In this document: positions 54,911 through 63,911 of the stretch, one piece after another | Layout: every line of letters starts with the position of its first letter | How positions within the stretch are numbered: the stretch's first letter is position 1 | Origin: Shewanella sairae | Lineage (GTDB): Bacteria > Pseudomonadota > Gammaproteobacteria > Enterobacterales > Shewanellaceae | NCBI RefSeq assembly: GCF_023283535.1 | Contig: NZ_JAKILT010000012.1 | Location: 51,215-115,214 of the forward strand | Direction: 5' to 3' | DNA length: 64,000 nt | Notes under the pieces: model-generated | The model's input: only the letters and a program-made list of their open reading frames with translations | What the model was told of the DNA's origin: nothing | Databases searched by the model: none | Made by a program: the position numbers and the translations under genes

Positions 54911-55300
54911 ATGAACATTTATTTATTGATTGCTGGCTTATTGAGTTTAATAACCTGTGCTGGCCACCTTACATATGGTCGTAAACACTTTTTGTTGCCT
55001 ATGCAACAAGCAGCGTTTGACCCCGCAGCAAAAGCGGTAATGCATTGTGTTTTCCACTATGTATCAGTGTTTCTATTGTTATCGAGCTTGGTATTATTAG
55101 CTTGTGGGTTTGCCGCTATTGCTCGTATGCAAAGTTTTGGCATGTTAATTTTTATTGCACTTAACTTTGGTCTGTTTGCCATTTGGCAGCTATATATTGG
55201 CTTTATGTCGGAGGCAAATGTGACATTTCGGCGGTTATTTCAATGGCTTTTCTTTGCCATGGTTGCAGCTTTTACTTTAGCGGGAGCAACGTTAGTTTAA
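54911..55300 (+). CDS. Small integral membrane protein, 129 aa
   Basis: Four hydrophobic segments (about 2-18, 42-65, 75-98 and 108-128) with a short loop THGRKHF-like (THLTYGRKHFLLPM region). No named family is recognised. AGGGAG lies before the ATG. It sits alone between the previous terminator and the palindrome of the exporter region. Confidence 0.65.
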   Translation: MNIYLLIAGLLSLITCAGHLTYGRKHFLLPMQQAAFDPAAKAVMHCVFHYVSVFLLLSSLVLLACGFAAIARMQSFGMLIFIALNFGLFAIWQLYIGFMSEANVTFRRLFQWLFFAMVAAFTLAGATLV

Positions 55301-55378
55301 TGGCGATTTAAGATAGATAGCGATAGTTGATTAATCCTCACTGTGATTTACTTGTATTTTTATTTTAGTCTCAGTATG

Positions 55379-55419
55379 TTGTATCCAATGTTTCAAATGG
55401 ATTGAAACATTGGATACAA
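55379..55419. promoter_or_regulatory. Perfect 18-bp inverted repeat
   Basis: TTGTATCCAATGTTTCAA (55379-55396) and TTGAAACATTGGATACAA (55402-55419) are exact reverse complements separated by ATGGA. There is no T-run, so it is not an intrinsic terminator. It lies 10 bases upstream of a 34-codon ORF and about 250 bases upstream of the exporter operon. It could be a regulator operator or an RNA hairpin controlling translation, since its right edge touches the ribosome site. Confidence 0.8.
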
Positions 55420-55428
55420 GGATAGAAA

Positions 55429-55533
55429 ATGCAATACATTCCAACAGCTTCAACTTCTCTCTACGGTAAAAGTAGAAAACCTCGTCACCGTTTAACAGCT
55501 AAAGATAATCCATTAAATGCGAACATTCGTTAG
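55429..55533 (+). CDS. Small basic ORF, 34 aa, of unknown function
   Basis: ATG with AAGGA at 55418-55422, six bases upstream, opens MQYIPTASTSLYGKSRKPRH and continues for 14 more residues to TAG. It contains four Arg-rich positions in KSRKPRHR and a net charge of about +6. There is no signal peptide, cysteine or membrane segment. The good ribosome site and the position right after a perfect inverted repeat support expression. It could be a regulatory leader peptide or the substrate of the exporter encoded next; neither is shown. Confidence 0.5.
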   Translation: MQYIPTASTSLYGKSRKPRHRLTAKDNPLNANIR

Positions 55534-55666
55534 AAGCTGTTGTCAGTAGTACATTCGTATTACGTTTATTTACAAAATTTTGCAGTGTAACGACTTATGA
55601 GACGCATGCTTAACGGTATGATAAGCGTTATCTGTGAACGTTGTGATCCTGCTATATGAGCCAGTT

Positions 55667-56353
55667 ATGATAAAAGTCCATCAATTAGCTAAAGAATATC
55701 CTATGGGTGACAGCTGCGTAAAAGCGCTTAATGGTGTTAGCTTTTCAATTGCAAGAAACGAATTTGTTGCCATCATGGGGCCGTCGGGGTCAGGTAAGTC
55801 AACACTGATGAATATCATTGGTTGTCTCGATAAACCCTCATCAGGCAGTTACAGCTTAAACGAGCAAGAAGTCGCGCAGCTGGATGACGATGCCTTGTCT
55901 GCCGTGCGTAACAAAGAGATTGGCTTTGTATTCCAAAGCTTTCATTTATTACCACGTTTATCTGCACTGAAAAACGTGTTGTTACCCCTGCGCTTTTCTG
56001 CAGAGCCAACTCAAGATACTGACTATGCCCATGAACTATTAGAGCGGGTAGGACTGGGTGAAAGACATGATCACAGGCCTAATCAACTCTCTGGCGGCCA
56101 AAGGCAGCGCGTTGCGATTGCCCGCTCTTTGGTTAATCGACCCGCTATTTTATTAGCTGATGAGCCAACTGGCGCACTGGACAGTAAAACTTCGGTTGAA
56201 ATCATGGCGCTTTTTACTGAGCTGCATCAAGCCGGGCAAACCATTATTTTAGTCACCCATGAAGAAGAGGTGGCCGCTTATGCTCAGCGTATTATTCGCA
56301 TGCGTGATGGCGATATTGTTGAGATTGAAGAGCGAGGTGAAAATGCTGCTTAA
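55667..56353 (+). CDS. MacB-type ABC transporter ATP-binding protein
   Basis: A cytoplasmic ATPase of the LolD/MacB class. Walker A is GPSGSGKST (about 37-45 from this start), the signature [15 protein letters not shown], Walker [14 protein letters not shown] and the H-loop VTHEEEVA. The start is the ATG at 55667 ([14 protein letters not shown]); an in-frame GTG at 55634 adds 11 residues. It overlaps the next gene by 11 bases. Together with the permease at 59886 it powers an exporter of the MacAB type. Confidence 0.92.
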   Translation: MIKVHQLAKEYPMGDSCVKALNGVSFSIARNEFVAIMGPSGSGKSTLMNIIGCLDKPSSGSYSLNEQEVAQLDDDALSAVRNKEIGFVFQSFHLLPRLSALKNVLLPLRFSAEPTQDTDYAHELLERVGLGERHDHRPNQLSGGQRQRVAIARSLVNRPAILLADEPTGALDSKTSVEIMALFTELHQAGQTIILVTHEEEVAAYAQRIIRMRDGDIVEIEERGENAA

Positions 56354-57464
56354 TCAAACTTTCTTCACTAACGCGATTTTTAAGATAAAGCCGAGTAGGT
56401 GTCTAGGCCTGCTTAGAAAGCCAAAGCTTCAGTTTGCAGCGTCTATATTATTGGTGAGTAGTTTCAGTTCATTAGCGCTGGCGGGATCTGTCAATGCAGG
56501 TACAGATGTTAATAGCAATTCAAATGCTCAATCAGCTATCGCGGCACTAAAACAAAAACAGCTTATGCCCTTATTGCTTACCGGCCAGGTTGCATCGGTG
56601 ATTTCACAAGCGTTTGTGGTCCCCAAAGCGGGTGACGCTTGGCGATATCAAATTCAATGGATGATGCCTGAAGGCACTTTGGCTGAACCAGGCCAAATCG
56701 TGGTTATTTTTGATAAAAGTGAAATTGATAGTCGTATCGAGCAGCTAGAGGGTACATTGCTAAGAGTCACGGCTCAGGAGCAAAGCCAAGCGATTGAGCT
56801 AAATGGGCAAATATTGCAAGCAGAATTCGATCTGAAGCAGGCAAAACTTGAGCTTGAAAAAGCCAAATTAGATGCTGCCATTCCAGCAGATTTTATTGCA
56901 GCTAAAGACTACGCCGACAATCAATTTAATAAACTCAAAGCTGAATCTGAACTATCGAAAAAGTACCAAGCTTTAGCTGAAGTTGAAGATAAGCGTAGCG
57001 CGTCGTTATCGCAACTTGCCATCGATAAAAAACGCGCAGAGCTTGAATTGTCGCAAGCACTAGCAGGGCTTGAGCAATTAGAGCTAAAAGCAGAGATTGC
57101 TGGCCCAGTTTTATATGGCCGCGATCCATGGAAGGATAAAAAATACTCGGTGGGTGACAATGTACAAATAGGCAGGCAAGTCGCCAATATTCCTGCGTTG
57201 AATGACTTAGAAGTGGTCGCATGGGTTAATGAAGTAGATGTTGACCGCATTGAGGTTGGGGAGCCTGTGCGTTTACGACTCGACTCTCAATCGAGCACCG
57301 TGCTTAACGGCAGCATAAACCAAGTGAGTCGCCAAGCACGTAAACAAGCAGCTTGGGGAAATAGTAACTGGTTTAAAATTGCGATTAAGTTTGCCGTGGA
57401 TGACCGGGTGGAGATTATTCCCGGTATGAGCGTGTTAGTTGAAACAGGAGCAAGCTCATCATGA
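56343..57464 (+). CDS. Periplasmic adaptor (HlyD/membrane-fusion type), first of three
   Basis: N-terminal export segment (about 33-52, [18 protein letters not shown]), then a beta-hairpin start, a coiled coil about 130-240 rich in Leu, Glu and Lys ([29 protein letters not shown]) and a C-terminal beta-barrel region with [19 protein letters not shown]. Start at the ATG at 56343 after GAGGTGAA. Adaptors bridge an inner-membrane exporter and an outer-membrane channel. It overlaps its neighbours on both sides. Confidence 0.87.
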   Translation: MLLNQTFFTNAIFKIKPSRCLGLLRKPKLQFAASILLVSSFSSLALAGSVNAGTDVNSNSNAQSAIAALKQKQLMPLLLTGQVASVISQAFVVPKAGDAWRYQIQWMMPEGTLAEPGQIVVIFDKSEIDSRIEQLEGTLLRVTAQEQSQAIELNGQILQAEFDLKQAKLELEKAKLDAAIPADFIAAKDYADNQFNKLKAESELSKKYQALAEVEDKRSASLSQLAIDKKRAELELSQALAGLEQLELKAEIAGPVLYGRDPWKDKKYSVGDNVQIGRQVANIPALNDLEVVAWVNEVDVDRIEVGEPVRLRLDSQSSTVLNGSINQVSRQARKQAAWGNSNWFKIAIKFAVDDRVEIIPGMSVLVETGASSS

Positions 57465-58627
57465 AGCAAACTGTAATAGCATTATGTGTGTTATCTAGCC
57501 TGTTGGTGGGTTGTGGCGACAATGTAGTCACTCAAGTTGAATCAGGTATTTTAGATCAACAGATTGAAGTGACAGGCGAGTTGGTTTCGGCCAATACGGT
57601 TAATCTTAAGCCGCCGGCATTAAGGCGTGTGTGGCAGTATCAGGTTAAAATGTTAGCCCCCGAAGGCAGTCAGGTGAAAAAAGGCGATAGAGTCGCCCAG
57701 CTTGATACCTCAACCTTAACTCAACGTTTATCGGTTAAGTCGGCAAACCTTGCGACAACAGCGCAAGATATTGAAACTTCGAAGCTGCGTAATGCCAAGA
57801 AGCTAGAAGAGCTGAAGCTTGATCTGGCTGAGGCTAAGATGAATCAAGAAAAAAGTCAGATGAAAGTCGATATTTCTGATGAAACAGTTTCGGTTATCGA
57901 TCAGCAAAAATACCTTAGGGATGCCGTTATTTCTAACGATCTCGTCACCTTGATCAACCAGAAAATCCAACTCGAAATCAAAGGTGCTGAGCAGCGGATG
58001 AAGATGCTGGCAGGCGATCAACAAAAGTTTGCTGCCGAAGTCGCTGCGCTACAAAAAGGCATAAAATCACTGACCTTAATCGCGCCTCGCGACGGCATGG
58101 TGGTTTACGGCAACGATCAGCAAGGCAATAAGTTAGCCGAAGGGCAAAACATTTTTGGTGGCGACTCCGTATTGAGTATCCCCGATCTGCAACATATGCA
58201 GGTCAATATGACCATACCTGAAGTGGAAGCGGGCAGGGTACAAGTGGGGCAAGCGCTGAAGATCCGTCTCGATGCAAATCCTGAAAAAACCTTTAATGGC
58301 AAAATCATTGAGCTAGGTGCAGTTTTTAGAATTAAAAACCAAGATGTGCCATTAGTTATCTTTGATGCGGTTGCCAGTATTGATGAAGTGGACTCAGAAC
58401 TTATGCGTCCGGGAATGACGGCCAAAATCAGTATCGACATCGCGAATAAAACCCCAGAGCTACTATTGTCGTTAGATGCCGTGCATTACGACAGTGGTAA
58501 AGCCTATGTGATAAAACCAGGCCTATTTAATGACAGTAAACAATACGTCAGTTTAGGCGCCATGGGTAAAGAGCAAGTGGTGATAAGCCAAGGGCTTGAG
58601 CAGGGTGAAGAGGTATTATTGCCATGA
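57461..58627 (+). CDS. Periplasmic adaptor lipoprotein (HlyD/MacA type), second of three
   Basis: Lipoprotein signal [18 protein letters not shown] (C18). The lipoyl/barrel-sandwich region (IEVTGELVSANTVNLKPP) is followed by a coiled coil (about 85-200, with KLEELKLDLAEAKMNQEKSQ) and a barrel region (LIAPRDGMVVYGND, VNMTIPEVEAGRVQVGQAL). It overlaps the preceding and following genes by four bases each (ATGA). Confidence 0.88.
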   Translation: MKQTVIALCVLSSLLVGCGDNVVTQVESGILDQQIEVTGELVSANTVNLKPPALRRVWQYQVKMLAPEGSQVKKGDRVAQLDTSTLTQRLSVKSANLATTAQDIETSKLRNAKKLEELKLDLAEAKMNQEKSQMKVDISDETVSVIDQQKYLRDAVISNDLVTLINQKIQLEIKGAEQRMKMLAGDQQKFAAEVAALQKGIKSLTLIAPRDGMVVYGNDQQGNKLAEGQNIFGGDSVLSIPDLQHMQVNMTIPEVEAGRVQVGQALKIRLDANPEKTFNGKIIELGAVFRIKNQDVPLVIFDAVASIDEVDSELMRPGMTAKISIDIANKTPELLLSLDAVHYDSGKAYVIKPGLFNDSKQYVSLGAMGKEQVVISQGLEQGEEVLLP

Positions 58628-59889
58628 TAAATACAGAAGATTTTACAACAAGTACGGTTCAATGCTGCGGTAATCAATCATCTAAAAAAGTGCTCGGCAG
58701 CAGTTTGTTATTGCTGGCAACCTTAGCGTTAAGTGCCTGTAGCGACCCTGCGACTAATGGCGTATTAACCTTTGAAGTTCAACGCTCTGACTTTAAAGTC
58801 GATATTCCAGCGTCGGGCGAGCTCGAAGCCAGTAATTCAACCACAGTTAATGTGCCTACAGGTCTTCGTGGACCGCAATCACTTGCTTGGATCATGGATA
58901 ACTTTAGCAATGTTAAAGCGGGTGATGTTGTTGCGCGGATGGACGGTACACGCGAGAGTTTTCGCTTAGAGATGGAGTCGCTCGACTATGACCGTTTAGG
59001 ACTAGATAGCCAGATCCAATCACAAAAAGATAAAACCATAGACAAAACACTCAGTACAGACACTAAATTAACGGCACAGGAGCAAGATTTAGCCGATAGA
59101 TTCTTTAGTGAAGATGAACGTGTTTACACCAAAATCGACATAATTGATCAGATGCGCAACCAAGATTACCTCGAAGCCAAAATGGACTTCTATGGTTGGG
59201 GAATAAGCCAACATGGCTCTCAGGCTGAAGCGGAGCAAGAGCTGATTAAGCTAAAGCAGCAAGGTCATAAAGCGAAAATGAATCGCTATTCTAGCAACTT
59301 GCAACAAATGGAGATTGTAGCGCCTCACGATGGTTTGTTTGTGGCACAACCTGGCTGGAACGGCGCATTACCTGTACCTGGCGACATGATGTGGTCGGGT
59401 ATGGCAATTGGTTTGCTACCTGACACCTCTAAAATGCAAGCAAAGCTCTTTGTACTCGAGTCTGAAGCGCTAGGCTTAGCGATTGGTAAACCGGTCACCC
59501 TTTATTTGGATGCTTACCCTGAACTTGCACTCACAGGCACCTTGACTCAGCTGGATGCCCTCGCTAAAGCAAAAGAGCAAGACAGCCCGGTCAATTACTT
59601 TCAAATTACCGTTAGCCTTGATAATACGCTGATAGAAATAATGCAGCCAGGTCGACAGGTTAACGCCATGGTGCACGCACTGGATGCCAAAGATGTGATT
59701 ACCGTGCCTAATCAAGCACTGTTTCAAAAGTCCGGAGAATATTGGGTATATATTAAAACGCCGAAAGGCTTTGCCAAGCAAAGTGTAACCCTAGGCAATC
59801 GTAGCTTAAACCGCACTGTTATTACTGAAGGATTAAAGCAAGGTGATACGGTTGCACTGACAACACCGCCGAAGAGGAATCGAGTATGA
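58624..59889 (+). CDS. Periplasmic adaptor lipoprotein (HlyD/MacA type), third of three
   Basis: A 20-residue N-terminal tail precedes a lipoprotein signal with lipobox LSAC (C39). Typical adaptor strands follow: VDIPASGELEASNSTTVNVP, a helical hairpin (about 110-215), EIVAPHDGLFVAQPGWNG and a C-terminal beta-barrel with VPNQALFQKSGEYWVYI. It overlaps both neighbours by four bases. The three adaptors differ substantially, so they are old paralogues, not recent copies. Confidence 0.88.
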   Translation: MINTEDFTTSTVQCCGNQSSKKVLGSSLLLLATLALSACSDPATNGVLTFEVQRSDFKVDIPASGELEASNSTTVNVPTGLRGPQSLAWIMDNFSNVKAGDVVARMDGTRESFRLEMESLDYDRLGLDSQIQSQKDKTIDKTLSTDTKLTAQEQDLADRFFSEDERVYTKIDIIDQMRNQDYLEAKMDFYGWGISQHGSQAEAEQELIKLKQQGHKAKMNRYSSNLQQMEIVAPHDGLFVAQPGWNGALPVPGDMMWSGMAIGLLPDTSKMQAKLFVLESEALGLAIGKPVTLYLDAYPELALTGTLTQLDALAKAKEQDSPVNYFQITVSLDNTLIEIMQPGRQVNAMVHALDAKDVITVPNQALFQKSGEYWVYIKTPKGFAKQSVTLGNRSLNRTVITEGLKQGDTVALTTPPKRNRV

Positions 59890-61184
59890 CCCAAAATAGA
59901 CCCGCGGCGGAGCTGACGCATATCCAAGGCCATAAAGCGGTGCCTCTAGCCGTATATTGGGAAGGCATTAAGCAAGCATTTGATGAAATGCGTCATCATA
60001 AGCTAAGAACCTCATTAACTTTGTTGGGGATGATCTTTGGTGTAGGTGCGGTAATCGCCATGCTCAGTGTCGGCGAAGGGGCGGAGCGCGAAGCCCTAAA
60101 AATGATTGAATCCATGGGGGTCAATAACCTTGTGGTTAATGCCCGCAGTTCAGAAGGTGAGGCGCTAAAATCTGAACGTGAACACAGTATAGGTTTAAGC
60201 CTTCGAGACATTGAAAGTGCCCGAGATACCTTACCGTTTGTTGAGAACTGGAGCGCTGAGAAAAACGTTAAGGTATTTAGTTTATTCAGTTTAAAGGGCC
60301 GCAGCGATGCAAACGTTGCTGGAGTAACGCCAAGTTACTTTGACTTAAGTGCACTGCCTTTAGGCGAAGGCCGAACGCTAAATCGTACTGATGAAGACTA
60401 TTATCAGCAGGTTGCAGTATTGGGGCCTGAAGCGGCGAGAAGCCTTTTTCCACAGGGTAATGCCATTAATAGCTTGATTAAGATTAACCACCAATGGTTT
60501 ACCGTGGTGGGTGTGCTTTCTGAAAAAGAGGGCAGTAAGTCGAGCATTCAAGGGGTTAAGTTGGGTGGAGAGCGTAATCAAGTGTTTATTCCGCTCACTA
60601 CCGCGCTTAAAAAGCTGCAGTTTAATACCTTAGAAAGTGAGCTTGACGCCTTTAAGTTAGCCTTAGTGGATGGTACAGAGCCATCGCTAGCGGCTAAAAG
60701 TTTGCAGCACCTGTTAGACAGGCGTCATGGTGGCGAAAAAGATTTTGAGATTGTGGTTCCGGCAGACTTACTAGCGCAACATCAAAAGACCCAGCAGATC
60801 TTTAATATCGTGATGGCTTGTGTCGCAGGGATCTCTTTGCTGGTGGGCGGTATTGGCATTATGAATATCATGCTAGCCACTATTTTAGAACGCACAGGTG
60901 AAATTGGTCTGTTACGCGCATTAGGGGCAAAACGTAAAGATATTGCGCGTCAGTTTTTAATTGAAAGTATCGCAATCTCAGCCACAGGTGGCATTATCGG
61001 AATCGCCGTGGGCCTACTGTTAGCATTAGTGATCTCTTCTGCAGCAGGTTGGCCAGTGGCATGGTCACCGTTTGCCATCTTACTTGCGCTTGGCGTGTGC
61101 ATGACCATAGGCGTCGGTTTTGGCTTATATCCCGCCAATAAGGCTGCCAAGCTAGATCCGATAGTCGCACTGCAACGAGATTAA
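59886..61184 (+). CDS. MacB-type ABC exporter permease
   Basis: Four membrane segments: one near the N-terminus (LTLLGMIFGVGAVIAMLSVG) and three near the C-terminus (MACVAGISLLVGGIGIMNIM, IAISATGGIIGIAVGLLLAL, AILLALGVCMTIGVGFGLYP), flanking a large periplasmic domain. That is the MacB/FtsX-like layout of exporters that extrude substrates from the periplasm. It lacks a fused ATPase; the partner is the ATPase at 55667. The gene closes the operon before a terminator. No outer-membrane TolC partner is encoded here. Confidence 0.92.
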   Translation: MTQNRPAAELTHIQGHKAVPLAVYWEGIKQAFDEMRHHKLRTSLTLLGMIFGVGAVIAMLSVGEGAEREALKMIESMGVNNLVVNARSSEGEALKSEREHSIGLSLRDIESARDTLPFVENWSAEKNVKVFSLFSLKGRSDANVAGVTPSYFDLSALPLGEGRTLNRTDEDYYQQVAVLGPEAARSLFPQGNAINSLIKINHQWFTVVGVLSEKEGSKSSIQGVKLGGERNQVFIPLTTALKKLQFNTLESELDAFKLALVDGTEPSLAAKSLQHLLDRRHGGEKDFEIVVPADLLAQHQKTQQIFNIVMACVAGISLLVGGIGIMNIMLATILERTGEIGLLRALGAKRKDIARQFLIESIAISATGGIIGIAVGLLLALVISSAAGWPVAWSPFAILLALGVCMTIGVGFGLYPANKAAKLDPIVALQRD

Positions 61185-61275
61185 TGCTTGGGGCTGATAT
61201 TCTGATTGAATCATTTTGGCTCCGGCCACTTCAGAGCAGACATTGATTAAGGCAGAAATAGCCGTCAGTAATAAG

Positions 61276-61306
61276 ATAACCCGTGGTTTCGCCACGGGTT
61301 ATTTTC
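61276..61306 (+). terminator. Intrinsic terminator after the exporter operon
   Basis: ATAACCCGTGG (61276-61286) pairs perfectly with CCACGGGTTAT (61292-61302), then TTTT. Confidence 0.94.
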
Positions 61307-61477
61307 ATTAGAGGCTGAAAAAAAACGCCAAAATTAATGCGGATATATACTAATAAATTGCGATGCTTAGCTGTAAATAGATAAGGCTTTTCGCAAAAAA
61401 TAATTTTAATATCAGGCTGTTTCGGGTATGGTTGCCGAAATGTTACTGGTTAGTAAGCAGGTAGTTCTGATTGCTTA

Positions 61478-63085
61478 ATGACAAATTTGTTTAAAAAATT
61501 TTGGTTTAAAAAATTATTAGCTATTTTTGCTGGTGCGTGTATGACCTTGAGTTATGCACCATTTAATTATTGGCCAATTTCATTTTTTTGTTTCGCAATT
61601 ATCATCGGGTTAGTCAAACCTACTGATGAAAATACAACGGTAAAAAAATCAGCTCAGCTTGGATTTTATTTTGGTTTAGGCTGGTTTGGTGTGGGTATTA
61701 GTTGGGTTCATGTTGCCATAGCTGATTTTGGTGGTTTACCTTTAATTATATCATTGCTATTAATGTTGATTTTATGTGCGTATCTGGCACTATATCCAGC
61801 ACTTGCATTTGCTCTAAGTTGTAAGTTATATCAATATAAGCGCCCATTAAACTGCCGTTCAAAGTATTGCCTGCTACACTGGTTTAGTTACTTTTCAATC
61901 TGTTTTATATTAATGGAAACTCTGAGAGGCATTGTGCTTACAGGCTTTCCATGGCTGTCTTTAGGCTACATTTTAACCGACTCCCCTTTAAACTTTTTAA
62001 GCCCGATAATCGGTGAGTTTGGTTTATCTTTCGTGGTATTAATATTCTCTTTTGCGGCTTATTTACTGTTTCAAGCAAAGCAAGTTTGGTTTTTATTAGC
62101 AAGCTTAAGCATTTTATTCATAACTTTGCTTATTTCACCTTATTTATCAAATACTCAACATCAAGATAAGCAGGTTAAGGTATTACTAGTACAAGGTAAT
62201 ATCGAACAGCAAATTAAATGGAACCCTGATCAAGCTTGGTCAATAATGCAGAAATACCGAGATCTTACCTACAAGAACTGGGATGTAGATTTAGTTGTTT
62301 GGCCCGAAGCCGCCATTTCAAAAGTTGAGTATTTGGCAGGTGATTTTTTAACACAGTTAGATAGCGCAGCGGCATTTAATAATACAGCGCTGATCACCGG
62401 AATTGTTGACTATCAAGTTGATACTACAGCGATATATAACAACCTCATTGTGGTTGGAAAACGAAATTTAGATAGTAAGCAAGGTCAATATCATTACCTG
62501 CATGACAATCGTTATACAAAGCATAAATTATTACCTATAGGTGAATTTGTGCCTTTTGAAGATATTTTACGACCAATAGCGCCATTATTTAATTTAGCTA
62601 TGTCTTCCTTTAGTGAAGGCGAAGCAATACAAAAAAACCTAGTTGCTAACGGCTTGAATATTTTACCAGCCAATTGTTTTGAAATTGTCTTTTCTAATTT
62701 TTTAAGGCAAAACTACCAAACAAACTCAGATCTTTTATTAACTGTCAGTAATGATGCATGGTTCGGCGACTCACATGGCCCCCATCAACATATGCAAATA
62801 GCGAGAATGCGTTCCCAAGAACTAAGTTTACCTTTATTACGTGTTACCAATAACGGTATTACCGCAGTCTACGACCCAATTGATGATATACAGCAAAGTA
62901 CGCCACAATTTGAAACCAACATACTTAAAACCCAGATAAAAACCATATCAGGTGATACTTTTTATAGCCGACATGGTGATAAACCGATGCAAATTTTATT
63001 ACTACTTATATTTTTATGCGCCGTATTAGCAACTTATAAGCAAATAAAAACCAACTTAAAATTAAACTTGGCGCGAACAAAATAA
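61478..63085 (+). CDS. lnt: Apolipoprotein N-acyltransferase (AT-rich second-copy type)
   Basis: Lnt adds the third acyl chain to outer-membrane lipoproteins. The N-terminal half has about six membrane segments, the C-terminal half a nitrilase-fold domain with catalytic E277 (VVWPEAAIS), K348 (RYTKHKLLPIGEFVPF) and C400 (ANCFEIVFS), followed by SNDAWFGDSHGPHQHMQ. All three catalytic residues are present. At 535 aa it is slightly longer than E. coli Lnt (512 aa). It is not next to corC/ybeX, where the housekeeping lnt usually lies, and is visibly more AT-rich than neighbouring genes, so it may be an acquired second copy. Confidence 0.87.
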   Translation: MTNLFKKFWFKKLLAIFAGACMTLSYAPFNYWPISFFCFAIIIGLVKPTDENTTVKKSAQLGFYFGLGWFGVGISWVHVAIADFGGLPLIISLLLMLILCAYLALYPALAFALSCKLYQYKRPLNCRSKYCLLHWFSYFSICFILMETLRGIVLTGFPWLSLGYILTDSPLNFLSPIIGEFGLSFVVLIFSFAAYLLFQAKQVWFLLASLSILFITLLISPYLSNTQHQDKQVKVLLVQGNIEQQIKWNPDQAWSIMQKYRDLTYKNWDVDLVVWPEAAISKVEYLAGDFLTQLDSAAAFNNTALITGIVDYQVDTTAIYNNLIVVGKRNLDSKQGQYHYLHDNRYTKHKLLPIGEFVPFEDILRPIAPLFNLAMSSFSEGEAIQKNLVANGLNILPANCFEIVFSNFLRQNYQTNSDLLLTVSNDAWFGDSHGPHQHMQIARMRSQELSLPLLRVTNNGITAVYDPIDDIQQSTPQFETNILKTQIKTISGDTFYSRHGDKPMQILLLLIFLCAVLATYKQIKTNLKLNLARTK

Positions 63086-63351
63086 TAAACTTCGCTTTAT
63101 CCAAATCAACTCTTAAGCACTAAATGGTAATGATTATTCATGACTGTATAGGCGCAGATATCGATACAAAATATGCTGGATAAGGCTTTTATTTTATCAA
63201 CAATCCAGCCGCGTCGGTGTTCAAAGCTTTTCCCCGATACAGTATCTTCGCTACACAGGTAAGCTCGTCTTACGCAGCGGTTGATGATGTGATAGTAGGG
63301 CGTGGTTTCAGCATCAATTAGGGTACGTCTTGCCGAGGTCATAAAGCCCAT
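63086..63351 (-). pseudogene. Remnant of a REP-associated tyrosine (IS200-like, RAYT) transposase
   Basis: The frame begins RTLIDAETTPYYHIINRCVRRAYL, the usual start of RAYT-type transposases, and includes the HUH motif in AYTVMNNHYHLVLKS. It then meets a stop after 81 codons. In the next frame the sequence continues VDLDKAKF, the residues expected after HYHLVL, so there is a frameshift. Nearly all of the catalytic tyrosine part is missing, and the remaining DNA meets the end of lnt. It is therefore a decayed fragment. Confidence 0.8.
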
Positions 63352-63448
63352 CCTTTACTAAGCAGTATCAATCAGAGAAGTAAAAGCATAGTAGAGGAGA
63401 GATAAAAGAACAAAGATATGGCTGTCTTGTCTTTTTGTTAGCAGTGTT

Positions 63449-63799
63449 CTAATTGCGTACAGCTGTAACTGTCACCTCAATAAGTACATCACCTTCAAGA
63501 GCTACACCTAAACAAGCTCGTTGAGGCCAATTATCAGGGTTGTTACCAGCCCAATCACACCAAACCCTATCCATTTTGGGCTTATCCGTCATATTGGCAA
63601 TGTAAACCTGAGCACTAACAATCTGAGTTTTGTCAGATCCCAACTCGGCCAAGTTACTATCGATTGTTTTTAACGCTAATTGAGTTTGACCACAAATATC
63701 CAAGCTTGTGTCTGCCGATGTTGCAACCGTCCAGACTATATCTTTGTATGCAGACGACTTATTTCGTCCCTGATAAATCCCACGCTTCCTTTCGATCAT
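63449..63799 (-). CDS. RidA/YjgF-family protein
   Basis: A 116-aa single-domain protein of the Rid superfamily, whose best-known members hydrolyse reactive imines and enamines. The fold pattern is present: VWTVATSADTSLDICGQTQLALKTID (quoted in part), DKTQIVSAQVYIANM, DNWPQRACLGVALEGDVLIEVTVTA, including the R and E of the active-site region in the last block. No neighbouring metabolic operon suggests a substrate. It may use the first ATG, MIERKRGIYQGRN. Confidence 0.88.
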   Translation of the reverse strand: MIERKRGIYQGRNKSSAYKDIVWTVATSADTSLDICGQTQLALKTIDSNLAELGSDKTQIVSAQVYIANMTDKPKMDRVWCDWAGNNPDNWPQRACLGVALEGDVLIEVTVTAVRN

Positions 63800-63846
63800 A
63801 TTGCATCCTTTGAACTGCTAACGCCCTAATAACAGGCTAAGTAATG

Positions 63847-63885
63847 GTTGGCTAAAATTGTGTAGCGAAGCGAAACGTAGCCAAC
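63847..63885. repeat. Inverted repeat upstream of the intron-like sequence
   Basis: GTTGGCTA (63847-63854) and TAGCCAAC (63878-63885) are perfect inverted repeats 23 bases apart. The layout recalls a folded recombination site, but the 7-base core sequences of an integron attC site are not met. Confidence 0.5.
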
Positions 63886-63911
63886 TCTTACGTGTCCTTG
63901 TTGATTTTTTT

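Noticed and set aside
63810..63905. Possible integron attC site before the intron-like sequence
   Set aside because: The inverted arms are present but the required RYYYAAC and GTTRRRY core sequences were not found.
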